From NCBI GenBank assembly GCA_002633005.1, contig NMRA01000272.1, positions 62,001 through 126,000 on the forward strand: a stretch of 64,000 nucleotides of DNA, given 5' to 3'. Made by a program: the position numbers and the translations under genes. Below, piece by piece: positions 23,460 to 34,740 of this stretch. The notes beneath the pieces were generated by a model that saw nothing but the letters and a program-made list of their open reading frames with translations, was not told the origin of the DNA and did not search any database. The DNA comes from Phoronis australis. Its lineage: Eukaryota > Phoronida > Phoronidae. Numbering within the stretch: the first letter of the stretch is position 1; each line of letters begins with the position of its first letter.

Positions 23460-25113
23460 AGCAGTAGAAAACTCGATAAAAAACGTATTAAAGTAGTACA
23501 AGATGCACAGTTTTGCCAACAGAACTTGTTTAAGGTTTGGTTTACTGGCTACGCCGTAAACCTTTGTTTTCCGACGCGGTTTGCTGTTTTTGGTATGCAC
23601 AAAAATAACTCTGAAAACCGCGCAGTAACCGCACATAAAACTTCCTCGCGATTCTCGTTTTTGGTAAAAGCCCACCCTACCAAAGAATCGAAACCTCACG
23701 CACCTATTCGGGCCAATTTCTGCTATACTTATGCTGGCACAGTGTCCTAATTATAGATGAATTCAATATTAAGGCAAGCAGTTTGAAAGTCGCCAATTTC
23801 AGTCCATGATATATCCATTTGTTTTAGCACGTGCTTTACTGCTGTGAAGCCATCGCTCCATGCAAAAGCACGGCCATATAACAGAGATCCAGATAAGCAG
23901 GCTTTCTGACGAAAGCGTAACTTGAGGAAATCTTTTGTTCATGTACAAGGTGCCGTAGAATGGGCCTAGTTTAAAAAATATTGACTATGTGTTATTTTAG
24001 CGCGACATCAAATTTCACATTGACGTCATAAGAGACGATGAGCAACCTAAGTGTGGACTTGTGCCTGGTTGCGTGAAACAATCCTAAATAGGGACTCAAC
24101 AAAGTTTCTTAAATCTTTTGCATTCTCGTTTCGTTATATACTGGCAGGCGAAATGTTTTTCTATCAATTTATCATTATTATGAGGGCTTCCGTGACTAAC
24201 GACATTTTTAATAATGTACCTAAAAACTGAGCCCTTAATTCAATCAAAATAATTCAGGGATTCAGTCTTTAAATTAGGGGCGGTGCGTGAAAAGACCGGT
24301 ATATATTTTCAATAATATTGGGAATTAAGCGTAGATTTCATACTCAATTTGTACCAAAGCCAAGAACTGGCTTAGTTTGTGATACTCAAACAGCATATAA
24401 AGGACAATCAATGTTTTCACAAACCCACAATTAGTCAGTAGGTTTAGGGAACATAGTCGAGTTCCAAGTTGGGACTTTTTCATGCAGTGAGGAAACGGTG
24501 TCAGTGGCTTATGGCTTTAGATTGTTCTCATCAACTTACCATCTTTAACATTCCCAATATCCAACGACTTACCGCAATAAATCAAGTTAATTTTGCTGAA
24601 GGTTTACATAAATAATTGTTGGGTTTAATCATTCATTTTTCCTCGTAGTCACAAATCAAATTACATCCTGTTTCTTCCTACAATCGTTTTCTTCTAATAT
24701 AACCACACAGCACCAAGAACTCATCTGAGTTTAAAAGACAATGGAGTAAACAGGTGGCACGAGTCCCATTGCCTTGTGTCAGAAAAACGGAACACCGACA
24801 ATTGACAGTAATATTGTTGTTATCATTTTTCTTTAGTAGATGGGTTTGACAGTCCCCGTCTTATTCGCTTCATGTGGTTCAGTGGGATTCGCTTAGGGGT
24901 TTTCCAGTCAACTTTGTGCTTTCACTGATGTTGTTTAGTCTCGTGACTCGCCCCTCATGATATATTCCTCGATGTAGACCGCTTTGTGTGGGCTATGGGT
25001 TATGGTTGGAGAAAATCGAATAAAGTAGATCACGGATCTACCGAACACGTTGCAGTGGCAACTTCGGAGGTCAATCGCTAAGAGCCATAGACATTCTTCC
25101 TGTTATTGCTCAC
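23460..25113. other. No gene recognised
   Basis: AT-rich sequence without a recognisable domain, splice-supported exon or tRNA-like structure. Confidence 0.4.
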
Positions 25114-25117
25114 TTAA

Positions 25118-26760
25118 AGGAGAATGCTATCCGATTTAATTAGTCTTTTTGTCGTCTTAATCGGTCTATATCCACATCGCCTCGCATGCGGTCGACCTTA
25201 CCTTGCCAAGAGGTGTCGTGTTAACCTGTGAGGAAGGTGAGAAACGACGCTAGCGACGTCATTGGTTCATATGAAGAGTGAATGCCGCTATGTTGCAGTG
25301 CGTCGTTCCCGCTTGTCCGAACTAAGCAGCTGCGAGGAAAGCGGGTATATCGTTTTTTTACCTTCTCGAGAGTCCAAAATGCTTAGGAAGTGGCTCATGG
25401 TAGTGAAGAATGAAATGTACGTTGTAAATAGTAAGAATGAGATCGTGAAACATCTCCTTGTCTGTGGCCTGCAGAAGTCGACAGTGCCTGACGAATGCCG
25501 GCTTACCAAATAACTTCATACGTTCCGTTGTCTGAGCTTGTTCACGGCGCCTCTCTAGTATTTCTTCATCACTGTATTCCTGTTCGAATTGATACCCTGT
25601 AAAACTTAACGATCCACCTGCGAAGTCGGGACTGATCGAGCTCTAGCTCGTCCTAAGTCGGGATTGCGAGTTGCCATGTTTGTATATTACTGAGCGTTCT
25701 GTTTCAAAATGAATTATTCTCACCCTAACCAATACTTATATAAAACTCAAACAAAGTCTGTCTCATTAGATGCCTATTTGTAATGCCTTTGGAGTGTTCG
25801 TGAGTGCAAATGATTTGAGAAGCCAGCAATGAATAAATCTATGCGTTACCAGCTTTAGGTGCAATAAAACTAATTGACGGGACACCGAGGCCGTGTGAGC
25901 TCATTTAGTGTTTGCTGGCAGAAACTGTTGTGAAACAACTCGATTTCCATCCCACGACCAGGTGTTAGATGAATCTTTATTTACTTTTACATTACTCAAA
26001 TAATGATTGTCAATGTATAACTTCTGCCCTGACGGTGCTGTGGCCAAAGTGGAACCTGAATTCGCGGCCCCCGGCCCGACGGGTAAGTGGATTTGCAGTT
26101 TCGTGGCTAATTCACCAACATAATCACCGTGCACATTACTTTGGCTCACTTGTGTGGTATTTTTTTACTATAAGTTTAGTTTCCACTGAACTTTGACTGG
26201 TTTTTGTTCGTGATGTCTGATCAGTTTCCGAGCCACTGGCCGGGATAACGGCGGAGTCAATCCGGCCGGCCGCGACGGGCCTGATCGGGCTCCGAGCTAC
26301 TGGCCAGGATAACGAGCGTTTTGTGTTTAGAACTCAATAATCACAAGTCTAAACAACACAGATCTAGTTTCTCCTGTCTGTATCTCACAGAAAATATTTC
26401 GAAACTATCTCCGAACAGACCCCAAACTCCTGCTACGGACCTTATTGGCCTGCCGAACTTTGTAGGCTACGGTGTGTCCAAATACCAATAAATCCGTAAG
26501 AGCGAAATAAAACAACACGTTTTTATATGAACTCGGTGTATGAATTATTTGTGTTAAACGATGACTTCAAGCGATAAGCTGACACCAGTAACCCGTGTTG
26601 TGAACTGCTGAACAGACTGCGTGTGAAAACGATGACGTCATTGGATAATTTCGACACCTCCGTCAGGTGTCAGGTAACGCAACCGTACGCGTCGTTATGG
26701 AGTAGAACTACTCGACCTAAATTGATACAAATTAGGTTGTTTTTTGGGTGGCATGCTCCT
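25118..26760 (+). mobile_element. THAP-bearing DNA transposon with TTAA target sites (Kolobok-like), copy 1
   Basis: TTAA flanks both ends (25114-25117 and 26761-26764), with inverted termini AGGAGAATGC and GCATGCTCCT. TTAA duplication plus a THAP domain is the combination I associate with the Kolobok superfamily; piggyBac shares TTAA but not THAP. The only recognisable coding part is a broken THAP exon near the left end; the rest has no transposase catalytic region that I can see, so the copy is non-autonomous or internally decayed. A relative in opposite orientation begins only about 65 bases beyond the right end. Confidence 0.75.
25282..25513 (+). pseudogene. THAP zinc-finger exon remnant, copy 1
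   Basis: The frame opens with MPLCCSASFPLVRTKQLRGK, then shifts. The continuation reads PSRESKMLRKWLMVV, VKHLLVCGLQK and DECRLTK. A THAP finger has paired N-terminal cysteines, a conserved tryptophan, and a C-x2-H followed by F. Here the C-x2-H is changed to CGLQ, so the zinc site is lost as well as the frame. Copy 2 retains the CGRHF form. Confidence 0.7.
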
Positions 26761-26829
26761 TTAAGCTATTCCATTTTGGACTATTGTGAGTCCTGGTAAT
26801 TAAGTCAGATATCTTGTGTCATTTCTTAA

Positions 26830-28228
26830 AGGATGTTACCACCCAAAAACAATCTATTTTGTGTCAATTAAGATCGAGTAGCCCCACTCGATAACAGCAA
26901 GTTCAGTTGTTCTACAGGACACCAGACCGCAGACTGAGGTGTTGAAATTAACCAATGACGTACCGGTAATCGGTTCAAACGCAGTCTGTTCAGCCGTTCA
27001 CAAGCTTACTAGTGTCAACTTATCGCTTGAATTCATCGTTTTATCCCCAATAAATCATCAAACTTCGTTGTAAAACCCTTACAAATACACCAAGTTCTTG
27101 AAAAAACATGTTGTTTTATTTCACTGTTACATGTACGGATATATAGTTATTTGAACGTACTGTTGTAGCCTACAGAGTTCGGCAACTTAGCCAATTTACA
27201 CTGGTCAATCGTAGGAGTTTGGGTGTGTTTGGTGATAAATTCGAATCATCTTCCGTGAAATACGGAAAGGAGAACATAGTTGTGTGTTGTACTTTTAGTC
27301 TTGCGATATTTTCAGTTCTAAACACACGTACGGAACGCTTGAAACCCAGCCAGTGGCTCGGAACCCGATCAGGCCCATCGCGGCCGCCAGGACTCAGTGG
27401 ACATCACGAACATAAACCAGCTTAAGTTGGAAACTAAACCTCCAGTCACAAAAAGACTAAAATAGTGAGCCAAAGAAAGAATGTGCATGTAATTATTTTG
27501 GTGAAATACCCACGAAATTGAAAATCTACATACTTGTCGGGGACCAGGCGTGAAGTGCGTCAGGTTCCACTTTCGGGCCACATAACCGTCAAGGCAAAAG
27601 TTGTACAGTAACAATGACTTAAATATTATATTTGTATATCTAAATAAAGATTTCCCTAACAAAGCATCTAAGATCGAGTTATTGTTTCACAACAGCTTCC
27701 TGTCAACATGGCAACTAGCAATCCCCGGAGAGCTCATCGGACGAACACTTTGCAGGTGGATCGTTAGGTTTCACAGGCTATTAGTTCGAACCAGAATACA
27801 CTGATGAAGAAATGCTACAGAGGCACCGTGAATATGCACAGGCAACGGAACGTATGGATAGTTCGTTGGTAAGCAGCATTCGTCAGAGAAACCACTGTCA
27901 ACGAAATGCCGGCCACAGACACGGAGATGTTTCACGACCTCATGCTTGCTATTAATAGCGTACTTTTCATTCTTCACTATCGCGAGCCACGTCCTAAGCA
28001 ATTCGGGCTCTCGATATAACCGCTTTCCTCGCAGCTCCATAGTTCGGGCAAGCGGGAACGATGCACCGCAACGTAGCGGCATTCACTCCACAGATGCATC
28101 GTTTCTCACCTTCCTCACAGGTTAATGCGACACCTCTCGGCAAGGTAAGGTCGACCTTATGCAATGCGATGTGAATACAGACCGATTTAGACGGTAAAAA
28201 GACTAATTAAATCGGGTGAAATTCTCTT
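26830..28228 (-). mobile_element. THAP-bearing DNA transposon with TTAA target sites (Kolobok-like), copy 2, inverted
   Basis: TTAA flanks lie at 26826-26829 and 28229-28232. The terminal sequences AGGATGTTACCACCC and, inverted, AAGAGAATTTCACCC correspond to the ends of copy 1. The element is colinear with copy 1 along most of its length when reversed, with many substitutions and small indels. The two copies lie tail to tail, with the THAP exons at the outer ends. Confidence 0.75.
27771..28082 (-). CDS. THAP zinc-finger exon of the inverted transposon copy
   Basis: From an ATG at 28082 the minus strand encodes about 103 residues. The start MPLRCGASFPLARTMELRGK is followed by PELLRTWLAIVKNEKY, then VKHLRVCGRHFVDSG and a cysteine in DECC. 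CGRHF matches the C-x2-H-F end of a THAP DNA-binding finger and the tryptophan is in place. A short deletion removes the segment corresponding to RFPSR in copy 1. The protein would be the DNA-binding N-terminus of a transposase; no catalytic domain follows. It is probably not a functional host gene. Confidence 0.7.
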   Translation of the reverse strand: MPLRCGASFPLARTMELRGKRLYREPELLRTWLAIVKNEKYAINSKHEVVKHLRVCGRHFVDSGFSDECCLPTNYPYVPLPVHIHGASVAFLHQCILVRTNSL

Positions 28229-28232
28229 TTAA

Positions 28233-29137
28233 TACAAATTGTTGAATAAATTGTTAACAACTTGTTAAAATAAGTTCATATCCTAACACCATCAGATTTA
28301 TGTTCACTAGCTTGAAATCGCATATCATACGCATGAGGTGTCGCAGGAATTTCGACTGGTGTAACATTAAATGTTGACCCCCGTAAAAAATGACCCGGGC
28401 CATCTTTTAACGTTTAATTTTGGTCCATCGCAGCTGTTGAAAACGTGCCAGCCCGTTGGGAATTTGTCAGGGGGGCATTTTTCAACGGTTTCATTTATAA
28501 CAACCGATAGAGAGCCAGGCGGTCCCTTCGTAATATCATGTGGTTAATTCCTTAATTTGTTAGTTGCACCAGAGGCGGACTAGCGATAACTGAAGCTCAA
28601 GAGGCCCTCCCAAAGCGTCACGTGCTTGATTTAAGGCTACGATAAATGACAGATCGTGCTAATCGATTTTTGGAGTTGCTCATAATTCAGACCCGTAGCC
28701 GGGAGGCGGGAGGGGTTTGGGCATCGCTGTAAGTAGTGTCTACTTTTGCTCTTTATTTACATGATTGTATATTCTTACACGAGGAATTGGTTTATTTCTT
28801 CCCTAGCAAGATGGTTGATTTTTGAGTTGCACCAGCATTAGAGGAGAAAAGAATTAGGTAGTCCCTACCTGCAGAATGGGGGAGGACTTTTCAATTTTTG
28901 GTGGAGTCCCATATCTGTGAGAGACTCCCAGGGTACGGTGTAGCACAATAATGACAGGGAGTCAACGGGTACACCCTGCAACATGTGCTGACGTCGGCGT
29001 TTTGGTCGTCATCTGTTTACTTGTGAAATCACGGTGTCTTACTCCTCGGCGTTGCAATACCCGTTTAACCAGTCAATCAACGCTTTTGAGTTTCTCTTGG
29101 AATCTTTTGAGAGGTCAATTTCCCTGTCATGGATCAT
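28233..29137. other. No gene recognised
   Basis: Mixed AT-rich sequence. A pair of imperfectly inverted C/G-run segments at about 28375-28490 (TTGACCCCCG and GGGGGGCATTTTTCAA) may be the ends of an old small element, but this is not firm. Confidence 0.35.
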
Positions 29138-29620
29138 CCGGTCGGTGTTCATTGAGGCACGATTGTTGGTTTTAAGTCAGCCGGTACCTCGAATATTTAA
29201 TGTAGCTCAAACTTTCAATGACATACCGTGGTTGGGATTTTTTTGTATTTCTGGCGGGCAAAACACTGAGTATATTTTGTCTGTCATGGACATACCTCGA
29301 ATATCTAAGTAGCTCAAACTTTCAATGGCATACCGTGGTTGAGGTTTTTGAGGATTTCTGCCGGGCACAAAGCGTATTTTGTTTGTCATGGCGCATTTGG
29401 CGATCAGTGATATGTATTGAATAATATGGAATTGTTTTTGTGGTACACCTCGAATGCATGAGCTAGCTCATTTTTGGGGGTCTTTTTGGGGTTTCTGGCG
29501 GACCCTTTCCAGAGTGCAAGTTGTCTGATATGGGTCGGTCGGTGTTCATTGAGATATTATTGTTCGTTTTAAATCAGATTTAGCTGGTACCTCGAATATC
29601 TCATCTAGCTCATTTTGGCC
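29138..29620. repeat. Degenerate tandem repeat with TACCTCGAATAT units
   Basis: Blocks containing GGTACCTCGAATAT and TAGCTCAAACTTTCAATG recur at about 29184, 29300, 29443 and 29590. The first two complete units are about 110 bases apart and well conserved. A larger segment (GGTCGGTGTTCATTGAG to TAGCTCA) occurs at both 29138 and 29538. The array is old and irregular. Confidence 0.65.
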
Positions 29621-29998
29621 CCCTTGTAAGGTCCCCAGGGGTTACAATCAGAGTGAAGACATCCATTCCCGTATATACTGACGTGGATTCTTAGGTGCTC
29701 TTATTGGTACCTCGTCCATCTAGCACTCTGGGCTGCCGGTCTAAACAGTTCATGACCGGCACTGTGCCTGAAATGAGCAGGTAATTAGATTATTTCAAAA
29801 ACTTGACCGATCGACATCGTTTCAGTAGACGGAATGTTAAGACCCTTGATATTGAACATTATGAAGTGTTAACTTGGATCCGTCCTATGTGATTTGTACA
29901 CGTGCGATGTCATTTTAGCTTCAAACTACCTGCAATTTTTTTGGGGGCCCTCCCTCTTCGTGTGATTCAATTAAAGGTAGAACTTATCCGTGTTTTAG

Positions 29999-30093
29999 GC
30001 AAAGGTTAGGCTCACAGTGATTGGTCCGATGGCCGGAAACAAAGTTTGTGAAGATGTTTGCGAGGTGTTATTTGACGAAAGAGATAAGTACGG
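29999..30093 (+). CDS. Candidate first coding exon of an unknown gene
   Basis: An acceptor-like TGTTTTAG precedes the segment and a strong donor (GG|GTAAGT) ends it. An ATG at 30029 opens MAGNKVCEDVCEVLFDERDK, leaving phase 2. The frame is also open upstream of the ATG to 29999, so the start is uncertain. It joins in phase to the exon at 30968. I do not recognise the protein. Support rests on splice signals and phase. Confidence 0.5.
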
Positions 30094-30218
30094 GTAAGTT
30101 GGAATAACATAAGCATGGGGCTCTCCATTTCTCTGAGATCAAAGGAGAAAAGCGATGCCGATAAGGGCCCCAGAATGTTGTATTAATGTAGGACTACTTC
30201 CGTAATAGTCGCATTGTG

Positions 30219-30268
30219 CTAAACCAGTTTTCTCCACTGAATAATGGGCATGAACTGGTTCTCAAAAT
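30219..30268. repeat. Hairpin repeat, AACCAGTT...AACTGGTT family, copy 1
   Basis: An AACCAGTTTTCTCCACTGAATAA-like arm and the returning AACTGGTTCTCAAAA form a short stem-loop. Related copies lie at 36931 and 44638. Confidence 0.55.
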
Positions 30269-30967
30269 CCTGAACCCCTGCAAGTGTAATAGTAATGATT
30301 TTTGGAATGTGGTTGACGTCGGTCATATATCCTGGCCATCTTGGGTGAAGATCATGAACGTTTTCTAGCTCCTGAGTGAACCACTTCATTCGAATTTGAT
30401 TTGTGATGCGATGGTCTTTTGGTGGATTTTTTGCGCATGTCCCGAATGAGAACGGGAATCCATTGGGGCCATGACTTAATATTTCACCGTTGCAGCTTTT
30501 CATATTTTCAGTTTTTGTTCACTAAACCCTGTCTCAATAGTTGAAGCCGACTGATACTGATTCGCAAGCTCAAATCTTAAATTTGTCTCACTTTTATGAT
30601 AAAACCTAACTTTGTCTCAATTTATTTTAAAATATAGTCCTTATGTTTCACTTTTTACTCACGTTTTGTCCTAAGTTTGACTATCTTACCGTATTTTGAG
30701 GTTTCAAAGTTTGGAAGCGATACAAATCTTAGATTAAGTCAAACACGAACTTTTAAGTTCATGTTTGACTTAATCTAAAAGCCAGTTTCTTGGAACGGGC
30801 CTTCGTTGTGTAGCAGCTCTTGTTTTCTCACTTGAAACATTGTCAAGGATCTCTTTGATTTACTGTGCAATCGAAAAAGGAACAAAAATGTAAAAGTGTA
30901 ATTCGATTAAAATTTAATCGAGTAAAACATATCCGAAATACGGTTGTCTGTGTTGTGTTATTTGCAG

Positions 30968-31033
30968 ACTTTCAGTGGAATTTGCATACTGCCAAATTGG
31001 AAAGTATGAAACGTCAGAGGTAGTAGCGAAGCG
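30968..31033 (+). CDS. Candidate second exon of the unknown gene
   Basis: A strong acceptor (TTATTTGCAG) and strong donor (GCG|GTAAGT) bound 66 bases that are open in phase with the previous exon and read LSVEFAYCQIGKYETSEVV. It ends in phase 2, compatible with the exon at 34650. It lies in a repeat-poor patch. No family is recognised. Confidence 0.5.
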
Positions 31034-33630
31034 GTAAGTCTTGAATTACCAAACTTCAAAGATATTTAGTTTGCTGTTCATTACGGTCGCGCACTGATCA
31101 TTTCCAGTGACCTAACTTCGTGGCAGTGATTATCGCTGTTGTTGTTTAGGCAAATTAAATATGGCTTCGGTAAAACGAAGTACATCGGCAACTGTTGAAG
31201 TTAGCTTATTGTTAGTTCCTGATGAACCATTTCGTCACTACTTTAAAGTCCTTCTCTCAAACTGCCCATGTGGTTCCAGTATCCGAAAGTACTTACTACA
31301 TAAAATCTTATTTTCGACACCCTTTCTTTATATTCTTTTCGCCTTTCTTGCCAAAAGCGATTTTTTATCAGTATTTGACCCTTCTCTGTGAGTGTATAAT
31401 TACCGGCTGTCATCGGTTATTTCCGTACCCACATTTCCGGCTCATCAGTTAAGGAACTTGTCCTGAACGCCGTCATGTTTTCCTTGTAACTGAATATGCT
31501 ATCGCTTGCTCGAAAAGTCTTCATTATTTTGTTTTATTAGTATTATCTCGTGATTCGTTTGCATATGTAGTGTATTTATAGTTTGTAGTTAGTGGTCGTT
31601 GATTTTTTGGAATGTTACGCGTACTTAGTATGTTAAAATAGCATTGGTGTTTAGTCCGGTCGAACCTAGGAACCAATATGGGTCGAACCAATTTTTTTCG
31701 GTTTTATTTTTTTCTCGTTTTGAAAAAGTACTTTGCTATCATCGGAAAGGTAGAGCATTCTACTCAATAAAAATCGAAAAAGTATCAAAATCCGGGCAAG
31801 CAGTGTAAAGTTATTGCAAGTTTTGTGGCGAAATTTGGGTCACTTTGTTTGGATCGCGTCGGCCATATTGGAGGACAGCGGGATAAGTTAACCAGTTTAA
31901 AACTTTGTGTAAATTGTTTTCGCCAACAAATTACGGTGAAATTTAGTTAGACATATCTTTACTTACTATTCTGCACGATTTAACAGTGTTCACCAAATTT
32001 CAGCCTCGCAGTTTTTACTCATTAAGTGATAAATGTGCTCACAATTCCCGTTGGACGGCACCGACAACATGGCGATTTTTGATGAACTGAAAGGCATGTT
32101 CAATCAGCTACTTTGTAATTTGTGAAGATTTAACGTTGATACATTTTGTCAAATGTTGCTACAAAAAAGAGACTTTGTTCAACTTTCGTGTTTTTTGTGC
32201 AAAAATATAAGATGTATTCGAATTATTTTACTGTAAATTTCCCACTCAGGTGATCTTACACTAAGCTAAAAAAAGAGTTGAAATAATTTTGAAATGGTTT
32301 TTTGTTTGACTGTCAACTGCTGTTCAAGACTTGATTCGGTGTCATTTTGACTTAATGAATAGAAAATGATAGCATTTTGTATTGGACTTGTCATACTTAT
32401 GTGCTCGAACGAGCAACCTTTTTGTAGAAATAGAAAAAGGTCTGCCTCAATCAGAGAAGCATGTACTCCGAAAAAGTAGAAAACGAGACAATATTCCACT
32501 AGAAGACAAGAAGTACCAAAATTTAGCGTCTGCAATTCATATCTCTGAACATACCCAGTGAATCTTATAATAAAATATACTAGACATTCCCAAAAATTCC
32601 AGCCCCCATTTTTTTAGGCTTGGTGGGCTCGTACAAAGTCTGGGAAAATCTCTGTTGAAAGCCAACAACTTTGCACAGTTCGCCAGAAGTACCCAGTTCT
32701 AAATAAACCTTGTTTGAGCGAGCGCTGTGGCCAGCGACCAGGTAGGCCTAAGGGTAGCCTTGTCGCAAAGCTGTATAGGCCTACTAACAAGCTGTAGTTA
32801 GTCTTCATACTCACTTGGTAGATGGCACTGAGGCTAGCTAAGGGCTGCCGCGGCAGTGTGACACAGGACTAACCAGCCCGCGGTAATTTTATGCAAGTGT
32901 CTGAAATTAACTTTGAATGTATACGGCATTTATGATTAGAACATTTTACTTCGACAAAACAGCTTTTCAACCGCATGCCTTTACCGTTCGCCAGGGTCTG
33001 GTCTCGATCCGCACCGGATCCGATAGGCTGCGGTCCCGAGTCCGGCAAAATAATTTCTGTCAAAATTTATTCCCCACATTTCTTTAGCAAATTCGATAAA
33101 ATTGTCCGTAGTTTAATTTTATTAGAATTAAGGCGCGCTGTCGATTATTCTATCCCCGTTTGCAAGCTGGTAACAGGCACTCGTCCATCCATGTTGACGG
33201 CGTTTTCTTAGCGGCTAGCCTGGGTTCCTGATAACCTGGTTCCCGGGCCTCACAAGCTGACGGCTCGGATGGCTTGTGAAGGCCCAGGTACAGCGCACTA
33301 GAACGATGGTTTTCATTGGCTGTCAGCTGGCAATTTTTAAACAGGAAGTTTGCTCTGCGCATGCTGACATCCGGTATTACGTTCTCAGGTCGCTAGGTGT
33401 CGCGAGAGTAAAAGTTATTTTGAGACTGGGTCGAGTTTGCGGTCGGGGGAACTCTCTGGTGAGGTAGCTGTTTATATATTGTGATATTACCAACAAACTG
33501 TAGTAAGATCATGTAATTAACGATTCTTTACTAGGAAAATAAACCTGAATTAACAATGGCTTCACTCTTTTCACTTGGCATTTTTTCAGTTTCATTGTTT
33601 GAATGCTTTTTATGAATTGAAAACGTCCCG
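31034..33630. other. Probable intron of the unknown plus-strand gene
   Basis: Nothing coding is supported. A short stem with ACCTGG...CCAGGT outer ends and GGGCCT...AGGCCC inner arms lies at about 33230-33290. Open frames at 31161-31452 have no recognisable domain. Confidence 0.35.
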
Positions 33631-33686
33631 AAATCCTGGATCCTCCCCTGCTGTAAGATCTTACGGCAGGGGATGATCCAGGATTT
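33631..33686. repeat. 56-base near-perfect palindrome
   Basis: The sequence folds back on a GTAAGATC/TTAC centre with 26 of 28 arm positions matched. Each arm carries the GCAGGGG-A/T-GGATCCAGGATTT type of sequence. This looks like two transposon ends joined head to head. Confidence 0.8.
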
Positions 33687-34022
33687 TGAGTTAGGGGGTA
33701 GCGGCAAAGGCAGAGTATTTTGCCCGTCAGACATTTGCACCCCCAAACTGCCAAATGGAATCTGGGAGAATTTTAGGCAGGGCCATGGCCCTCTTGACCC
33801 CCCCCCCCCTTCCCCCTATCCGTCTTTGTACAGTGTTACAGTAGACACTGCTGGCACCCAATTTCCACCAGTTCGTAGCCTACACAGTCTTCACCTCCTT
33901 GAACAACACAATTTTCGACCCTCCAGGTAGCCAAAATTCTCAAGCTACACCCCTCACCTCGTTGACATACTAATTTTTTCTTCCCCATTTCCCTTTTTGA
34001 GGTGGGACCCCGCACAACGTGA

Positions 34023-34456
34023 GGGTCCTAAGCCATTCAGATCACCTTGGATATATTCGGGACCTCAAACTTCTCATTGGAGGTGAATTTAACCTGCGTG
34101 ATTATCAAACTTAGTGGAGAATGATTGGCCACAAAGTTGAAGCATGTACTGAAAACATTAACTTCCAAGGGCATCCAGAACACCTCGGGTGTTTTCGTAA
34201 CCTCAAATTTCAGCTAATAGGTGAACGCTCTCTGCATGTGTGCGGACATCAGCCTATTATTCTCAAGATTGAAAATCACGTGACTTGCCATATTTTGGAT
34301 AACATTCATCTCCGAGAGGATATTTGAGGCTACGAAAATACCTGATTCAGTGTTTCTAAGAAAAATTTGTACATGTAAATAGGAAAATAGCCGAGGTGCT
34401 CCAAATGTTCCGAGGTAGCTACTAAAATACCCGAGAGGTGTTCCAAATGAGTCCTA
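34023..34456. mobile_element. Possible MITE with degenerate inverted ends
   Basis: The left end (GTCCTAAGCCATTCAGATCA, then CGGGACCTC) matches the reverse complement of the right end (CCAAATGAGTCCTAAC, preceded by CCGAGAGGTG) imperfectly over about 40 bases. No coding content. Target duplication is not evident, so limits are approximate. Confidence 0.4.
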
Positions 34457-34649
34457 ACCTTTAGTTTTGTGCATATCTGGTACTAGAAGAATCTCCACCC
34501 AATCCCATTTAGACAGTGGCTAAAAAACATTATGTTTGTGGTCCAAGGTTTGGAATTCAATAAAATTGTAGCCTAATATTTCAAATGCACAACCTTTTTA
34601 TAAGAGCTAATGCTAACAACTGAATCCTTTCGTAATAATTCTTGGACAG

Positions 34650-34740
34650 CTGTCTTTTTCACCCATTAAGCTTGAAGGAGTCGGCTCAGAGATTCCTGTT
34701 GTCAAAAATGAGTCTGGTGTCCAAGGCTCTAAAAATACAG
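34650..34740 (+). CDS. Candidate third exon of the unknown gene
   Basis: Acceptor CTTGGACAG and donor ACAG|GTACCA bound 91 bases. In the phase set by the previous exon it reads CLFHPLSLKESAQRFLLSKM and ends SKALKIQ in phase 0. A second frame is also open across the exon, which weakens the case. The frame joins in phase to the exon at 36674. Confidence 0.42.

Noticed and set aside
23249-23750. Proline-rich coding exon
   Set aside because: The periodic peptides appear on opposite strands of an inverted repeat pair, so they reflect the repeat.
31161-31452. Plus-strand frame starting MASVKRSTSATVEVS
   Set aside because: The acceptor-like TTGTTTAG is followed by an in-frame stop in the incoming phase and no domain is recognisable.
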